A stretch of 64,000 nt of DNA from Ensifer adhaerens (GCF_000697965.2 NZ_CP015881.1:1537501-1601500); one strand, 5' to 3'. Counted from the stretch's first letter, positions 1-8,131 are shown. The notes: generated from the sequence alone by a model not told the origin. Made by a program: numbers and translations.

Positions 1-408
1 CACCCGTTCTTCGAGATGGGCGATCTTGTCGGCGACGGCGCGGCGCTCCTCGTAGATCCCAACCGCCAACACCAGGGCCGGGTAGACCGCCGAGGACGCG
101 ACCGGCTTGGCGATGATGGCCGCAACCCCCTGCCCCATCGCCCAGGCGACCCGGCCCGGTGCTTCCGAGCCGAGCAAGGCGATCAGCGGCCGTGGCGCCT
201 GCTCGTCCTTCCAGGGCAAGAGCCCGCTCCAGCCCTGGTCAGCGTCGACGAGGATGATATCGGGCAGGTCGCGCGCATCGAGCGGCTGCCATTGTACGGT
301 GACGTCGAAGCCGAAGAGCTTGAGCTGTCGCACCAGCCGCTCCGTCGTCTGGTCTTCGCGGTGCAGGATTGCCGCACGCCAGCCGGTGAAGTTCGGTGTT
401 TCCCTCAT
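1..408 (-). CDS. amiR: AmiR-like ANTAR antiterminator (3' part outside window)
   Basis: The 136 visible codons match the N-terminal pseudo-receiver domain of AmiR/NasR-type response regulators; the C-terminal RNA-binding ANTAR domain would lie beyond the window edge. The ATG sits inside the stop of the upstream gene (ATGA, 405-408), so the two are translationally coupled. In the Pseudomonas amidase system AmiR is an RNA-binding antiterminator held inactive by the ligand sensor AmiC, and the same pairing is seen here. The first 130 residues contain IILVDADQ, the usual position of a receiver aspartate, and end in a helix (IYEERRAVADKIAHLEERV) that matches the coiled-coil linker before ANTAR. 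The ANTAR assignment rests on the AmiC partner and this layout. Confidence 0.75.
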   Translation of the reverse strand, partial: MRETPNFTGWRAAILHREDQTTERLVRQLKLFGFDVTVQWQPLDARDLPDIILVDADQGWSGLLPWKDEQAPRPLIALLGSEAPGRVAWAMGQGVAAIIAKPVASSAVYPALVLAVGIYEERRAVADKIAHLEERV

Positions 409-1541
409 GAGACGATCCGCAATTGGGGCGCCTTGCGCTTGCGCTGGCCGGTCAGATAGGGGTCGGCGGCAATTGACGGCAGCGATGTGACGATGTCGAA
501 GCCTCCGTCGTCGCTGATGCGGCCGAGATGGAACGGCAACGCCGCATGGTGGGTCTGCGGATCGATCCTGAGCGGGCCGAGCACACTCTGATGCGCCGCT
601 GCCGAAACAAGCTGCGTGATCGTCGCGGGATCGTCGACGCCCGCCTCGATGATCGCCTCGGCGCAAAGCTTGACGGAGGCATAGGCGCTGGCAAACAGGC
701 TGGAGATGCGTCGCCCGGGGCCGAAGCGACTGGCAACGCGCAGCTTGAAGGCCGCATTGTCGGGCGAAACCACCGTGTCGAAATAGGAGGCGGCACAGAG
801 CTGGCCGGTCGCGACCCCGAGGCCGATATCCGTCAACTCGCACTCCTGAAGGTCGCAGCTGACGACGGGGCAGTTTTGCGGTCGGAACCCCGGATCGCGC
901 ACGGCGAGCGCCCGGATCGCGGCGTGGAAGGCGTAACTGGAAGGACCGACGAGATTATTGAGGATGAAGCTCGGCCGGCGCTGCTCGATTTCGGCGACGA
1001 TCCGCTCGACCGCGGTTTCCTCGAGCGGCAGGTAACGCTCGCCGAGGATTGCGCCGCCGGCTTCCTCCACCAGCTCGCGCGCCAGGCGGTTCATTTCCCA
1101 GCCCCAGACATAGTTTGCACCGATCAGATAGGGCCGGTTGCCGAAACGCGGCAGCAGATAGTCGAGCAAGGGCAGCAAATGCTGGTTCGGGCAGGCGCCC
1201 GTATAGATCACGTTGTCGTTGGCCTCGAAGCCCTCATAGGGGCACATGTACCAGAGCAGGCCGTCGTGCTTTTCGACAAGCGGAATGACCTCCTTGCGAG
1301 CGAGCGAGGTGATGGTGCCGATGATGTGGCGGCATCCGTGGTCGCGCAGCAGCGATTTGGCGCCTTCGAGATAACGGTCGATATTGGCTTCCGGATCGAT
1401 GAAAACCGGCTCGATCCGGCCCGGATGGCTTGCCGCAATCTCCTCGATCGCCAGTTCCGCGCCATCGCGACAGTCGCGGCCCATCGTCCCGTAGGGCCCG
1501 GTCGTCGAATAGAGGATGCCGATCTTTACCGCGCCGCTCAT
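405..1541 (-). CDS. amiC: AmiC-like amide-sensing periplasmic-binding-fold protein
   Basis: A 378-residue type-1 periplasmic-binding-fold protein (VKIGILYSTTGPYGTMGRD at the start, then LIGANYVWGWEMNRLARE near the middle). These motifs match the AmiC/UrtA (Peripla_BP_5) group that binds short-chain amides or urea. No signal peptide is visible, as expected for cytoplasmic AmiC, which sequesters AmiR rather than feeding a transporter. I chose the ATG at 1541 because the family N-terminus begins there; an in-frame GTG at 1568 would add nine residues. Its stop overlaps the amiR start by 4 nt. The regulated amidase or transporter genes would lie to the left, outside the window. The ligand cannot be read from sequence. 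Confidence 0.85.
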   Translation of the reverse strand: MSGAVKIGILYSTTGPYGTMGRDCRDGAELAIEEIAASHPGRIEPVFIDPEANIDRYLEGAKSLLRDHGCRHIIGTITSLARKEVIPLVEKHDGLLWYMCPYEGFEANDNVIYTGACPNQHLLPLLDYLLPRFGNRPYLIGANYVWGWEMNRLARELVEEAGGAILGERYLPLEETAVERIVAEIEQRRPSFILNNLVGPSSYAFHAAIRALAVRDPGFRPQNCPVVSCDLQECELTDIGLGVATGQLCAASYFDTVVSPDNAAFKLRVASRFGPGRRISSLFASAYASVKLCAEAIIEAGVDDPATITQLVSAAAHQSVLGPLRIDPQTHHAALPFHLGRISDDGGFDIVTSLPSIAADPYLTGQRKRKAPQLRIVS

Positions 1542-1642
1542 GTACCCGCCAAAAACCAAAAACCCCACGACGCCGGGCCCATCGAAGATGGGGGCATCAT
1601 GGGGCGAAACTGCCCGTCGACCATCGAGGTCATGTGAATGGA

Positions 1643-1673
1643 TTGATCATGCTCAATCTGAGAGCATGATTAA
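1643..1673 (-). promoter_or_regulatory. Inverted repeat in the amiC-amiR leader
   Basis: A perfect 9-bp inverted repeat (ATCATGCTC at 1646-1654, GAGCATGAT at 1662-1670) with a 7-nt loop extends outward by two more pairs and one G-T. It lies about 100 nt upstream of the amiC start and has no U-tract on either strand. It may be an operator, or one RNA hairpin in the amiC leader. The loop does not clearly show the A1/G4 hexaloop of known ANTAR targets. Confidence 0.4.
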
Positions 1674-1806
1674 GATACGGGCAATCGACGGCTGTCAAGC
1701 AAGGATTGGCAAGCTCGCAACCTATTATACGCAACTTTACAGACAGAGGCGGGTGGAGCACCGCAATCAAGCGCCACTGCTGCGCGGAGGCGCGTAGGAG
1801 GACATT

Positions 1807-1832
1807 CGGCCGGCCCGCATTCCGGCCGGCCG
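1807..1832 (-). terminator. GC-rich hairpin after the TonB receptor gene
   Basis: Nine-bp perfect stem (CGGCCGGCC at 1807-1815, GGCCGGCCG at 1824-1832) starting 15 nt beyond the receptor stop codon. It is not followed by a U-run, so it may be a weak or Rho-assisted terminator or an mRNA-stabilising hairpin. Confidence 0.4.
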
Positions 1833-1846
1833 GGTCCATGTTCCGC

Positions 1847-4339
1847 TCAGAACTTGCGGCTGATCGCGATCTTGAAGTTGCGGCCGGGCATCGCCGAGAT
1901 CCCGTCGCTGAGATAGGGCTCGTAGTATTTGTCGAAGATATTGTCGACGGCGAGATGCACTTCGCCACCCTCCATGAAGCCTGATGTCGGCGTCCAGTCG
2001 AGGAAGAGGCCGTGCACCGCATAGCCGGCACTCGGCGGGCGCGCGTAGGTCTGTCCGCCCTGATTGTAGGGCGTGCGGTTCTGGTCGTCGACGAAGGTGC
2101 CTGTCCAGCCGAAGGCGAGGTCCTGATCCGGTACCTTGATCCCGGCCGTCGCGATCACGGTCAGGGGCGCCAGATCGTTGATATAGGTGTCCGGTCCCCA
2201 GACGTTGTTGACGGCGCCGGTCCGCTCGCCGGTCATCCAGGACACGCCGAGATCGGCGAACATACGCTCGGTCTCGTAGTGCGCCTGCCACTCGATGCCG
2301 CGGATATCGTAGGACGGCGTGTTCCAGTAAAATGGCACGTTGCCGGTAACGTCGGCGAGGTTGGCCGTGCCGAACCGGCGCGTTACCGGATTGGAGACGT
2401 GGTTGTTGTAGACCGAAATACGCGTCGACAGCATGTCGTCGGTCGTCAGCACGTCGTTGAAGCTCAAGTCGACACCAATGTTGAAGGTGCTGTTACGCTC
2501 GACCTCCAGATCACGGCTGGTGCCGGAAGCCTTGGTAAGCACGCTCTGGGTCGAATAGATTTCGTCAATGTTGGGCACCCGCATCGCATAGGCCCAGTCG
2601 GCAAAGAGCCGCACCGACGGCGTGGCTTCCCATGACAGGCTGATCGCCGGCGTCACACCCTGGTGCGACACGGCGGAATAGTCGTGCCCGGCCAGCGGAT
2701 TGTTGAACCGCGGCGCCTCGTTCGGCACGCCCTTCGAGCGCACATGGTCGTAGCGCAGGCCCGGCGTCACGGCAAACGTGTCCGTCAGTTCGATCCGATC
2801 GCGAACGAAAGCGGCAAAGGTCTTCTGCGAGCCCTCGGGCATGAACCAGGGGGCGTAGTAGCCGTAGTTGTACTGCGCCTGGGTGCGGTTGGCGATGTCA
2901 TACATCCAGATGTCCCGGTCATGATCCAGGTACTGAATGCCATAGTTCAGGCTGTGCGACAGTCCGCCGAGCGTGAAGTTGGAGGTATTCTCCGCTTCGA
3001 ACTTGATGTCAGTGTAGGTGGCATCGTTTTCGTAGCCGCCGACGGATGCGCTGGGGTTGAGCCCCGGAATGTCGGGCCGCTTCGCATGCTGGCCGGTCGA
3101 CGAGAAGCTCCCCATCATGCGGTAATTCACCAGGTCGCTGTCGCCCGTATAGCTATAGGTAAGCGTCGAGGTGAAATCCTCGATTTCACGCCAGGTGAGA
3201 AGCCGGCGCATCGCTTCCTTGTAGCCGTAGCGGGTGATGTTGTAGTCCGACGGCGCCGACTGGCCGCGGATGGCGGCCACGGGTCCCCAATTGTCGTTTT
3301 GGCCGTAGGCGACCGTCCCCCTGATCTCGTGGCCGTCATATGCGGCACCGACATTGGCAAGCAGGGTGGTCAGCTTCGAGTTGGAATAGTTGTAGACCTC
3401 GCCGCCGCCGACGCGCATGTCGTCGCTTTTGCGCCATGTGCCGGCCAGAAGGCCATCATAGGTGATGGGGCCGCCGAAATCCGACTTTCCGTAGAGCGCG
3501 CCGGTTTCGAGAAACTGCTTGTTGGCACTCTGGAAACCGGACTTGGCCCAGACGCCCCATTCTTCGCCGGGCCTGAGCATGTCAGCCGCGTCCTTGGTCT
3601 CCATCAGCACCGTGCCGCCGAAGCCGCCATTGCCGTAGCGCACCGATGTCGCGCCCTTTTCGATCTCGACGCGCTTGAGCAGTTCGGGCTCGATGAAGAC
3701 TGTGCCCTGGTCGTACTTCTCGAAATTCTTCGGCGCGCCGTCCAGGATGATCCGCACGTCAGACTGCCGGGCAAAGCCGCGGATGGCGAGCGTTTGTCCT
3801 TCGATGCGCACGCCACCGCCCATCGACACGCCGGGCGTCTTCTGCAGCAATTCCGGAAGGCTCGATGCCTGGGCCTTTTCGATGTCCTCAGCATCAAGGA
3901 CCGCGATGTTCGGCGCGCGGTCACCGTCCTTGGCGTCGCCGCGGGCGACAATGGGCGCGAGCTTCGTGCCTTCGCCGTCTGCCGGCGTCGCGGCTTCCAC
4001 CGCACCCATCAGTTTCACCGTCGAGCTGCCGACGAAACGATAGCGGACGCCCGTTCCGCTCAGCAACCGCGCCAGCGCCTCTTCGGCCGTCATCTCGCCG
4101 GAAAGGCCTGGCGTGGTGACGCCAGAGGCGACCGAGCTGTCGAACACCACCTGCAGCTTGAGCTGTGAGGCCAGGCGATTGACGGCCGTCGTCAGCTTGC
4201 CCGCAGGTACGTCGACGTGATGCCGCACCGCATCTTGCGCAAGAGCGATGGTGGTGGTGAGGGCAAACACGGTGCCTGCCATCAGCAGGTTGAGAATTCC
4301 GGATTGGCGGCGGCGGCCGGTCGTATTCGAATATGACAT
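1847..4339 (-). CDS. fecA: TonB-dependent receptor with N-terminal signalling (STN) domain
   Basis: An 830-residue outer-membrane receptor. Residues about 1-34 are a signal peptide (GILNLLMAGTVFALTTTIALA). Residues about 40-110 form a secretin/TonB short N-terminal (STN) domain of the kind that contacts FecR. A TonB box/plug region follows (PGVSMGGGVRIEGQTLAIRG, about 170-190), then a 22-strand-type barrel ending in the usual C-terminal aromatic residue (ISRKF). Together with the upstream fecI and fecR homologues this makes a FecIRA-type transducer: ligand binding outside would signal through FecR to the sigma factor. The substrate is unknown; the barrel resembles haem/haemoglobin-type receptors about as much as siderophore receptors. 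The fecA symbol denotes architecture, not ferric citrate specificity. Confidence 0.9.
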   Translation of the reverse strand: MSYSNTTGRRRQSGILNLLMAGTVFALTTTIALAQDAVRHHVDVPAGKLTTAVNRLASQLKLQVVFDSSVASGVTTPGLSGEMTAEEALARLLSGTGVRYRFVGSSTVKLMGAVEAATPADGEGTKLAPIVARGDAKDGDRAPNIAVLDAEDIEKAQASSLPELLQKTPGVSMGGGVRIEGQTLAIRGFARQSDVRIILDGAPKNFEKYDQGTVFIEPELLKRVEIEKGATSVRYGNGGFGGTVLMETKDAADMLRPGEEWGVWAKSGFQSANKQFLETGALYGKSDFGGPITYDGLLAGTWRKSDDMRVGGGEVYNYSNSKLTTLLANVGAAYDGHEIRGTVAYGQNDNWGPVAAIRGQSAPSDYNITRYGYKEAMRRLLTWREIEDFTSTLTYSYTGDSDLVNYRMMGSFSSTGQHAKRPDIPGLNPSASVGGYENDATYTDIKFEAENTSNFTLGGLSHSLNYGIQYLDHDRDIWMYDIANRTQAQYNYGYYAPWFMPEGSQKTFAAFVRDRIELTDTFAVTPGLRYDHVRSKGVPNEAPRFNNPLAGHDYSAVSHQGVTPAISLSWEATPSVRLFADWAYAMRVPNIDEIYSTQSVLTKASGTSRDLEVERNSTFNIGVDLSFNDVLTTDDMLSTRISVYNNHVSNPVTRRFGTANLADVTGNVPFYWNTPSYDIRGIEWQAHYETERMFADLGVSWMTGERTGAVNNVWGPDTYINDLAPLTVIATAGIKVPDQDLAFGWTGTFVDDQNRTPYNQGGQTYARPPSAGYAVHGLFLDWTPTSGFMEGGEVHLAVDNIFDKYYEPYLSDGISAMPGRNFKIAISRKF

Positions 4340-4360
4340 GATGGTTCCAGACAGAGAGAT

Positions 4361-4421
4361 GGCCGAAACGGCCGGGGTCTGGTTTCTGGACGAACGAGGT
4401 GCCGGTTCAGGGACACCTCGT
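4361..4421. other. Two hairpins between fecR and fecA
   Basis: The 93-bp fecR-fecA gap holds GGCCG-AAA-CGGCC (4361-4373) and an 8-bp repeat ACGAGGTG (4394-4401) / CACCTCGT (4414-4421). On the + strand the second is followed by a run of seven T (4428-4434), so it reads as an intrinsic terminator facing away from fecA. On the transcribed minus strand no U-run follows, so it could instead attenuate or stabilise the fecA message. Confidence 0.45.
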
Positions 4422-4432
4422 CCTCGATTTTT

Positions 4433-5374
4433 TTAGCGCAGGATCGTGACGTAGCGTCCGATCCGGGTGACCTTGACGTCGAAGGCTTCGGCAAGACCTT
4501 GCAATGCGCCGACGGGATCGGAGAGATCGAAGCTGCCGGACACCCGCCTGGCGCCGACGCCGGCATCGGCGATCAGGATCTTGCCGGGAACGTAGCGCCC
4601 GATTTCCTCGACGACGGACGCGATCGTGCGTTCCTCGAAAACCAGGCGCCCCTGCCGCCATGCTGCTGCCACGAATGGATCGACCGGCGTGACATCGCCG
4701 AGCCGGCCGTCATGGTCGTAGCTGACCTGCTCGTTGACCGCGACGCGGCGCGGCGGCATTGCCGCGTCCGTCGCGACCGATACGGCGTGTTCGAGAACGG
4801 TGACGCTGGTGCCGTCGTCGGTGAGGTTGACGTCGACTGCCGTCCCGAGTGCCGTCGTCGTGCCGCCTCCGGCCTTAACGACAAAGGGCCGTTGGCTGTC
4901 GGCCGCGACCTGGACGAAGGCCTCGCCACGCAGCAGCACGATCCGCCGCTCGGCGGAAGTGAACTGATAGGCGACGGCCGACTGGGCGTTGAGCTGCAGT
5001 GTCGAGCCTTCCTCAAGGGTAAGAATCGGCCTTTCACCCTTGCCGGCGATGACGTCCGCCTGCATCCACAGGGCGCCGTCGAGCGCAACAAAAATGCCGG
5101 CGCCGACGCTGACGATGGCCGCCAGCGCTGTTGCGGTTTTTCGCCGCGTCCCTGTCCGCTTCACCGCCCTTTGGGCGAATTCCGGTTCGCGCCGGATCAA
5201 GAGCGATGCGTCACCGATCGCCCTTTGAGCGCGCGCAAAAATCTCGGCATGGGCAGGATCCTCCGCGCGCCAGCGTTCGAAGGCGAGCTGCAACGCTTCA
5301 TCGTCGGGATCACCCGTTAGGCGGACGAGCCAATCCACCGCCTGCTCGCGCATCCTCCTGTCGCGCGCCGTCAC
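4433..5374 (-). CDS. fecR: FecR-family anti-sigma/signal transducer
   Basis: A 313-residue protein with the three-part FecR layout. The N-terminal cytoplasmic DUF4880 helix region is REQAVDWLVRLTGDPDDEA followed by FERWRAEDPAHAEIFARA. A single membrane segment is near residues 90-110 (ATALAAIVSVGAGIFVAL). The periplasmic FecR domain ends in an STN-like module (VEEIGRYVPGKILIADAG...VGALQGLAEAFDVKVTRIG). I chose the GTG at 5374 over a longer ORF because it overlaps the sigma-factor stop (GTGA) and has a strong GGAGGAGGTG ribosome-binding site just upstream. It should relay receptor occupancy to the sigma factor encoded immediately upstream. Confidence 0.88.
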   Translation of the reverse strand: MTARDRRMREQAVDWLVRLTGDPDDEALQLAFERWRAEDPAHAEIFARAQRAIGDASLLIRREPEFAQRAVKRTGTRRKTATALAAIVSVGAGIFVALDGALWMQADVIAGKGERPILTLEEGSTLQLNAQSAVAYQFTSAERRIVLLRGEAFVQVAADSQRPFVVKAGGGTTTALGTAVDVNLTDDGTSVTVLEHAVSVATDAAMPPRRVAVNEQVSYDHDGRLGDVTPVDPFVAAAWRQGRLVFEERTIASVVEEIGRYVPGKILIADAGVGARRVSGSFDLSDPVGALQGLAEAFDVKVTRIGRYVTILR

Positions 5375-5895
5375 AACACCTCCTCCAACCGGTCGAGGCA
5401 ATGCAGATAGGCCTTTCGCAGATGCCGGTCGACCATGTTGCGACTGATCCCTGTGCGCATGGCGATTTCGTCCGAGGTGAGGTTGCCGATGCGGCTTGCG
5501 AGAAAGACGCGCCGCCGCTGCAGCGACATGTCCATGATCGCCCTCTTCAGGATCGCCAGCCGCCGGGGAAGATCGATGTTGGCATCAGGCGCAGTGATAT
5601 CGCTGGCGACAGCCAGAGCGTCTTCTTCGCTACCGGAGAAAAGCTTGAACTCGAAGCGGTCGCGCCGCAGCCGGTCGATACCGAGATTGGCACAGGCGCG
5701 GCGCAGAAACGCCCTGAGCGACGACTTGCCCTCAAGCGGCGTGCGCCGATCGACCAACCGAACATAAAGCTCGTGAACGACCTCGTTCGCGGTTGCCGCC
5801 TGGTGACCACGCCGCCGCGTCATCGCGCAAAGCTCGTCGTAGTAGGCGACGATCGCGTCGTCGAGCATCAAATGCGAAGATGATTTCTCTGGCAT
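5371..5895 (-). CDS. fecI: FecI-like ECF sigma factor
   Basis: A 174-residue ECF sigma-70 factor. Region 2 is around VVHELYVRLVDRRTPLE and LRAFLRRACANLGIDRLRRDR. Region 4 is LQRRRVFLASRIGNLTSDE with the helix-turn-helix IAMRTGISRNMVDRHLRKA. The ATG at 5895 is preferred because conserved sequence begins just after it; an ATG at 5982 would add 29 low-complexity residues. It heads the fecI-fecR-fecA cluster and its own upstream region carries a palindromic iron box, so iron limitation probably sets its level while FecR sets its activity. Confidence 0.85.
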   Translation of the reverse strand: MPEKSSSHLMLDDAIVAYYDELCAMTRRRGHQAATANEVVHELYVRLVDRRTPLEGKSSLRAFLRRACANLGIDRLRRDRFEFKLFSGSEEDALAVASDITAPDANIDLPRRLAILKRAIMDMSLQRRRVFLASRIGNLTSDEIAMRTGISRNMVDRHLRKAYLHCLDRLEEVL

Positions 5896-6012
5896 GATAG
5901 GTTTCAGGGCCGATCCGGAGCCGTCGGCAGAGCGAAGATGAGAGACAGGGCGCGGTGCAGACGAGGCAGCGCCGGCGTTCATTAGCGCGCCCGTGCGGTG
6001 CGCACAACAAAT

Positions 6013-6029
6013 ATGAGTATTGTACTCAT
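6013..6029 (-). promoter_or_regulatory. Candidate RirA iron-responsive operator (IRO box)
   Basis: A perfect inverted repeat ATGAGTA-TTG-TACTCAT that contains TGA-N9-TCA (6014-6028), the published IRO motif bound by RirA in Rhizobium. It lies 118 nt before the chosen fecI start. A TACAAT resembling a -10 element falls inside it on the minus strand, so repressor binding would block the promoter. Confidence 0.65.
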
Positions 6030-6059
6030 CTTTAATTTCCGAGGCCGTCAGCAGTGCAA

Positions 6060-6304
6060 CTAGCTCGAAAGGAGGCGTTGACCTCAGGGCTCAGAGTGAG
6101 ACCCTCAGGCAGGGTTCACGCCGGTTATCAGCAAGAGCCAGATCTCCGGGCGACAAGAACCGAAAGGAGGTGGCATGAAAGAGACCGCGTCCGCTGAGAG
6201 AACGGATCACTGAGATGCAGGTGATGATTGAGGGACAGCCACGCTTCCAGCCTTTCGGCTTATCCTGTTGGGGTTTTGGAGATCTCAACACGGGAGTTGG
6301 AAGC
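6060..6304 (+). ncRNA. Candidate bridge (seek) RNA region of the IS110 element
   Basis: The 245 bp upstream of the transposase has no plausible gene and is rich in short complementary segments, for example GGGCTCA-GAG-TGAG-A-CCC at 6087-6104. In the IS110 group the non-coding left end is transcribed into a bridge RNA whose loops pair with donor and target DNA (established for IS621). The location fits, but no full fold was computed and no loop was matched to a target. Confidence 0.35.
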
Positions 6305-7375
6305 ATGACTGCGTCCTATGATTACCATATCGGGGTCGACTACCACAAATCCTACAGCCATCTGGTGGTGCAAGATTCAGGCGGCAAGACGCTCAGATCC
6401 GGCCGGGTGAAGAACGATCGCCAGTCGCTCGGCAGCTTTCTCGAGCGGTACCGCGAAAACAGCCATGCGGTTGTCGAGGCGACGCGCAACTGGATGGTGA
6501 TCTACGACTGGCTCGACGACATTTGTGATGATGTCGTTCTCGCCCACCCGTTGAAGGTCAAGGCGATCGCCGACGCCAAGATCAAGACCGACAAGATCGA
6601 TGCGACCGTGCTGGCGCATTTGCTGCGCGCCGACCTGGTGCCGGAAGCCTGGGCGCCAAGCGAGCGGTCGCGGGACCTGCGTGTCGCCCTGCGGGAGCGG
6701 ATGTTCTACGTGCGGCTGCGCACGATGACGAAGAACCGCATCGTCACGGTGTTTGATCGCTATCCGGAGCAGACGGCGCAACTGAAGACGCTCGGCGATC
6801 TGTTTGGTAAGGCCGGCCGCATTCAGCTTTCGCAGGTCAACGTCTCTGAGATCGACCGCATCCAGATCGACCGTGGCCTCGCTTTCATTGGCGCCATCAA
6901 TGAGCGGATCAAGCAGTCGGAAGCGACGATCCGGGCGATGACCAAGGCCAATCCCAACGTGAGGCTGTTGAAGACGATCCCCGGCATCGGCGAGTTCTTC
7001 GCCCGTCTGATCGACGCGGAGATCGATGACATAGCGCGGTTCCGCAACCCGAAGAAGCTGGCCGCCTATGCCGGGCTGGTGCCCTCGACCTATTCGAGCG
7101 GCGGCAAGACCTATCACGGCAAGACCATCAAGCAGGGCAACAAGTGGCTGCGCTGGGCTTTTGTCGAAGCGGTCACCCCGGCGATCGCCAGCGATCCACA
7201 GCTTCGCGCCCAATATGAGCACCTGAAGATCAGAGGAACCAACAAGGCGCGTGTGGCGATGGCGCGCAAGCTTTTGACGATCGCCTTCCAGATCCTGCGC
7301 GACCAGCGCGCTTACGAGCCGCGCGGCGAAAGCATCATCACGGAAGGCGCGTCAATGAAATCCCGACTGTCCTGA
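6305..7375 (+). CDS. IS110-family transposase (DEDD recombinase)
   Basis: A 356-residue transposase. The N-terminal RuvC-like DEDD domain shows YHIGVDYHKSYSHLVV (first Asp, about residue 11), VVEATRNW (Glu) and KIKTDKIDATVLAHLLRADL (late Asp pair). The C-terminal Tnp_20 domain carries LLKTIPGIGEFFARLI, AAYAGLVPSTYSSGGK and KQGNKWLRWAFVEA, which includes the serine used by this family. The ATG at 6305 fits the family N-terminus; the in-frame ORF extends further but without similarity. Length is normal and no frame break is seen, so the enzyme may be active. Confidence 0.92.
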   Translation: MTASYDYHIGVDYHKSYSHLVVQDSGGKTLRSGRVKNDRQSLGSFLERYRENSHAVVEATRNWMVIYDWLDDICDDVVLAHPLKVKAIADAKIKTDKIDATVLAHLLRADLVPEAWAPSERSRDLRVALRERMFYVRLRTMTKNRIVTVFDRYPEQTAQLKTLGDLFGKAGRIQLSQVNVSEIDRIQIDRGLAFIGAINERIKQSEATIRAMTKANPNVRLLKTIPGIGEFFARLIDAEIDDIARFRNPKKLAAYAGLVPSTYSSGGKTYHGKTIKQGNKWLRWAFVEAVTPAIASDPQLRAQYEHLKIRGTNKARVAMARKLLTIAFQILRDQRAYEPRGESIITEGASMKSRLS

Positions 7376-7637
7376 TGACTTTCTAGCGAGCCTAGCAGTG
7401 CCGGGCTGCGCTCCTCAAGGAGAATGGGAAGCCGGGAGCCGAACGCCACTCTGTGACCGAAGCCAAGGCATCAGGTCACGCATTGGAGAATGGTTCAGAA
7501 CCGAAGGACGGCCCTGTCCAGCGGAACGAAGACCATTGAGCCGATCGGCAAAAAGGCCGGTCAGAACAAAACCGAACCCAAGGAAAGCCGCCAACTCAAG
7601 GCGTTCTGCCCCTTGCGTTCTTTCATTGGAGAAAGTC

Positions 7638-8072
7638 ATGGCAGCGAACGGCAGCCTCAACGGAAAGTGCTTCTGCGGCGCAGTCGAGATCGAAGTGAGC
7701 GGCGATCCGGCCGCCATGGGTTATTGCCATTGCAGTTCCTGCCGAAGCTGGTCGGCAGGCCCGGTCAACGCCTTCACGCTCTGGCCACCGGAGAAGGTCA
7801 AGATCGTCAAGGGTGCGGACAATCTGGTTGGCTACCAGAAGACGGCAACGAGCGTGCGCAAATGGTGCAAGGCCTGCGGCGGGCATCTCATGACCGAACA
7901 TCCGCTCTGGGGTGTCACCGACGTCTTTGCAGCGGCAATCCCGTCGCTTGCCTTCAAGCCGATGCTTCACGTCAACTATCAGGAGACGGTGCTGCCGATG
8001 AAGGACGGCCTGCCGAAGTATCGGGACTTCCCGCCGGCCTTCGGCGGAACGGGCGAGATGATGGCGGAATAG
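7638..8072 (+). CDS. GFA-family (DUF636) zinc-binding protein
   Basis: A 144-residue protein of the glutathione-dependent formaldehyde-activating (GFA/Mss4-like) fold. Zinc-ligand cysteines are visible at C11/C13 (KCFCG), C30/C32/C35 (YCHCSSC) and C77/C80 (WCKACGGH). The start at 7638 has GGAGAA seven nt upstream; the longer ORF before it runs back into the IS flank. Members bind zinc and sometimes S-hydroxymethylglutathione, but most have no proven activity. It stands alone, just downstream of the IS and convergent with the SulP gene. Confidence 0.85.
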   Translation: MAANGSLNGKCFCGAVEIEVSGDPAAMGYCHCSSCRSWSAGPVNAFTLWPPEKVKIVKGADNLVGYQKTATSVRKWCKACGGHLMTEHPLWGVTDVFAAAIPSLAFKPMLHVNYQETVLPMKDGLPKYRDFPPAFGGTGEMMAE

Positions 8073-8086
8073 CTCATTTTCTGAGC

Positions 8087-8130
8087 ACAATTCCGGACGG
8101 AAAACCGCTGTGCCCTTTTCCTGGAATTGC
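8087..8130. repeat. Palindromic intergenic element, dispersed-repeat type
   Basis: Between the convergent GFA and SulP genes, AATTCC...GGAAAA (8089-8104) pairs with TTTTCC-T-GGAATT (8116-8128). The composition and layout resemble a palindrome commonly dispersed in intergenic DNA of Rhizobiaceae; that link is from memory and was not tested. It could also act as a bidirectional terminator here. Confidence 0.45.
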
Positions 8131-8131
8131 T

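Larger units (their letters stand above)
6040..7620 (+). mobile_element. IS110-family insertion sequence (ends approximate)
   Basis: The transposase gene is flanked by about 250 bp of non-coding DNA on each side between fecI and the GFA gene. Elements of this family generally lack terminal inverted repeats and target duplications, so I cannot fix the ends by eye. The limits given are where recognisable neighbour sequence stops. A hairpin GTGACC/GGTCAC (7453-7479) and a 10-bp direct repeat CATTGGAGAA (7481-7490 and 7624-7633) lie in the right flank. Confidence 0.5.

Noticed and set aside
1643..1673. Terminator for fecA
   Set aside because: The inverted repeat is about 175 bp past the fecA stop and has no U-run on the minus strand; it is kept as a leader or operator element.
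2663..4168. 501-codon open frame on the + strand opposite fecA
   Set aside because: Low-complexity Arg/Val-rich translation with no motif; fecA on the other strand is complete and convincing.
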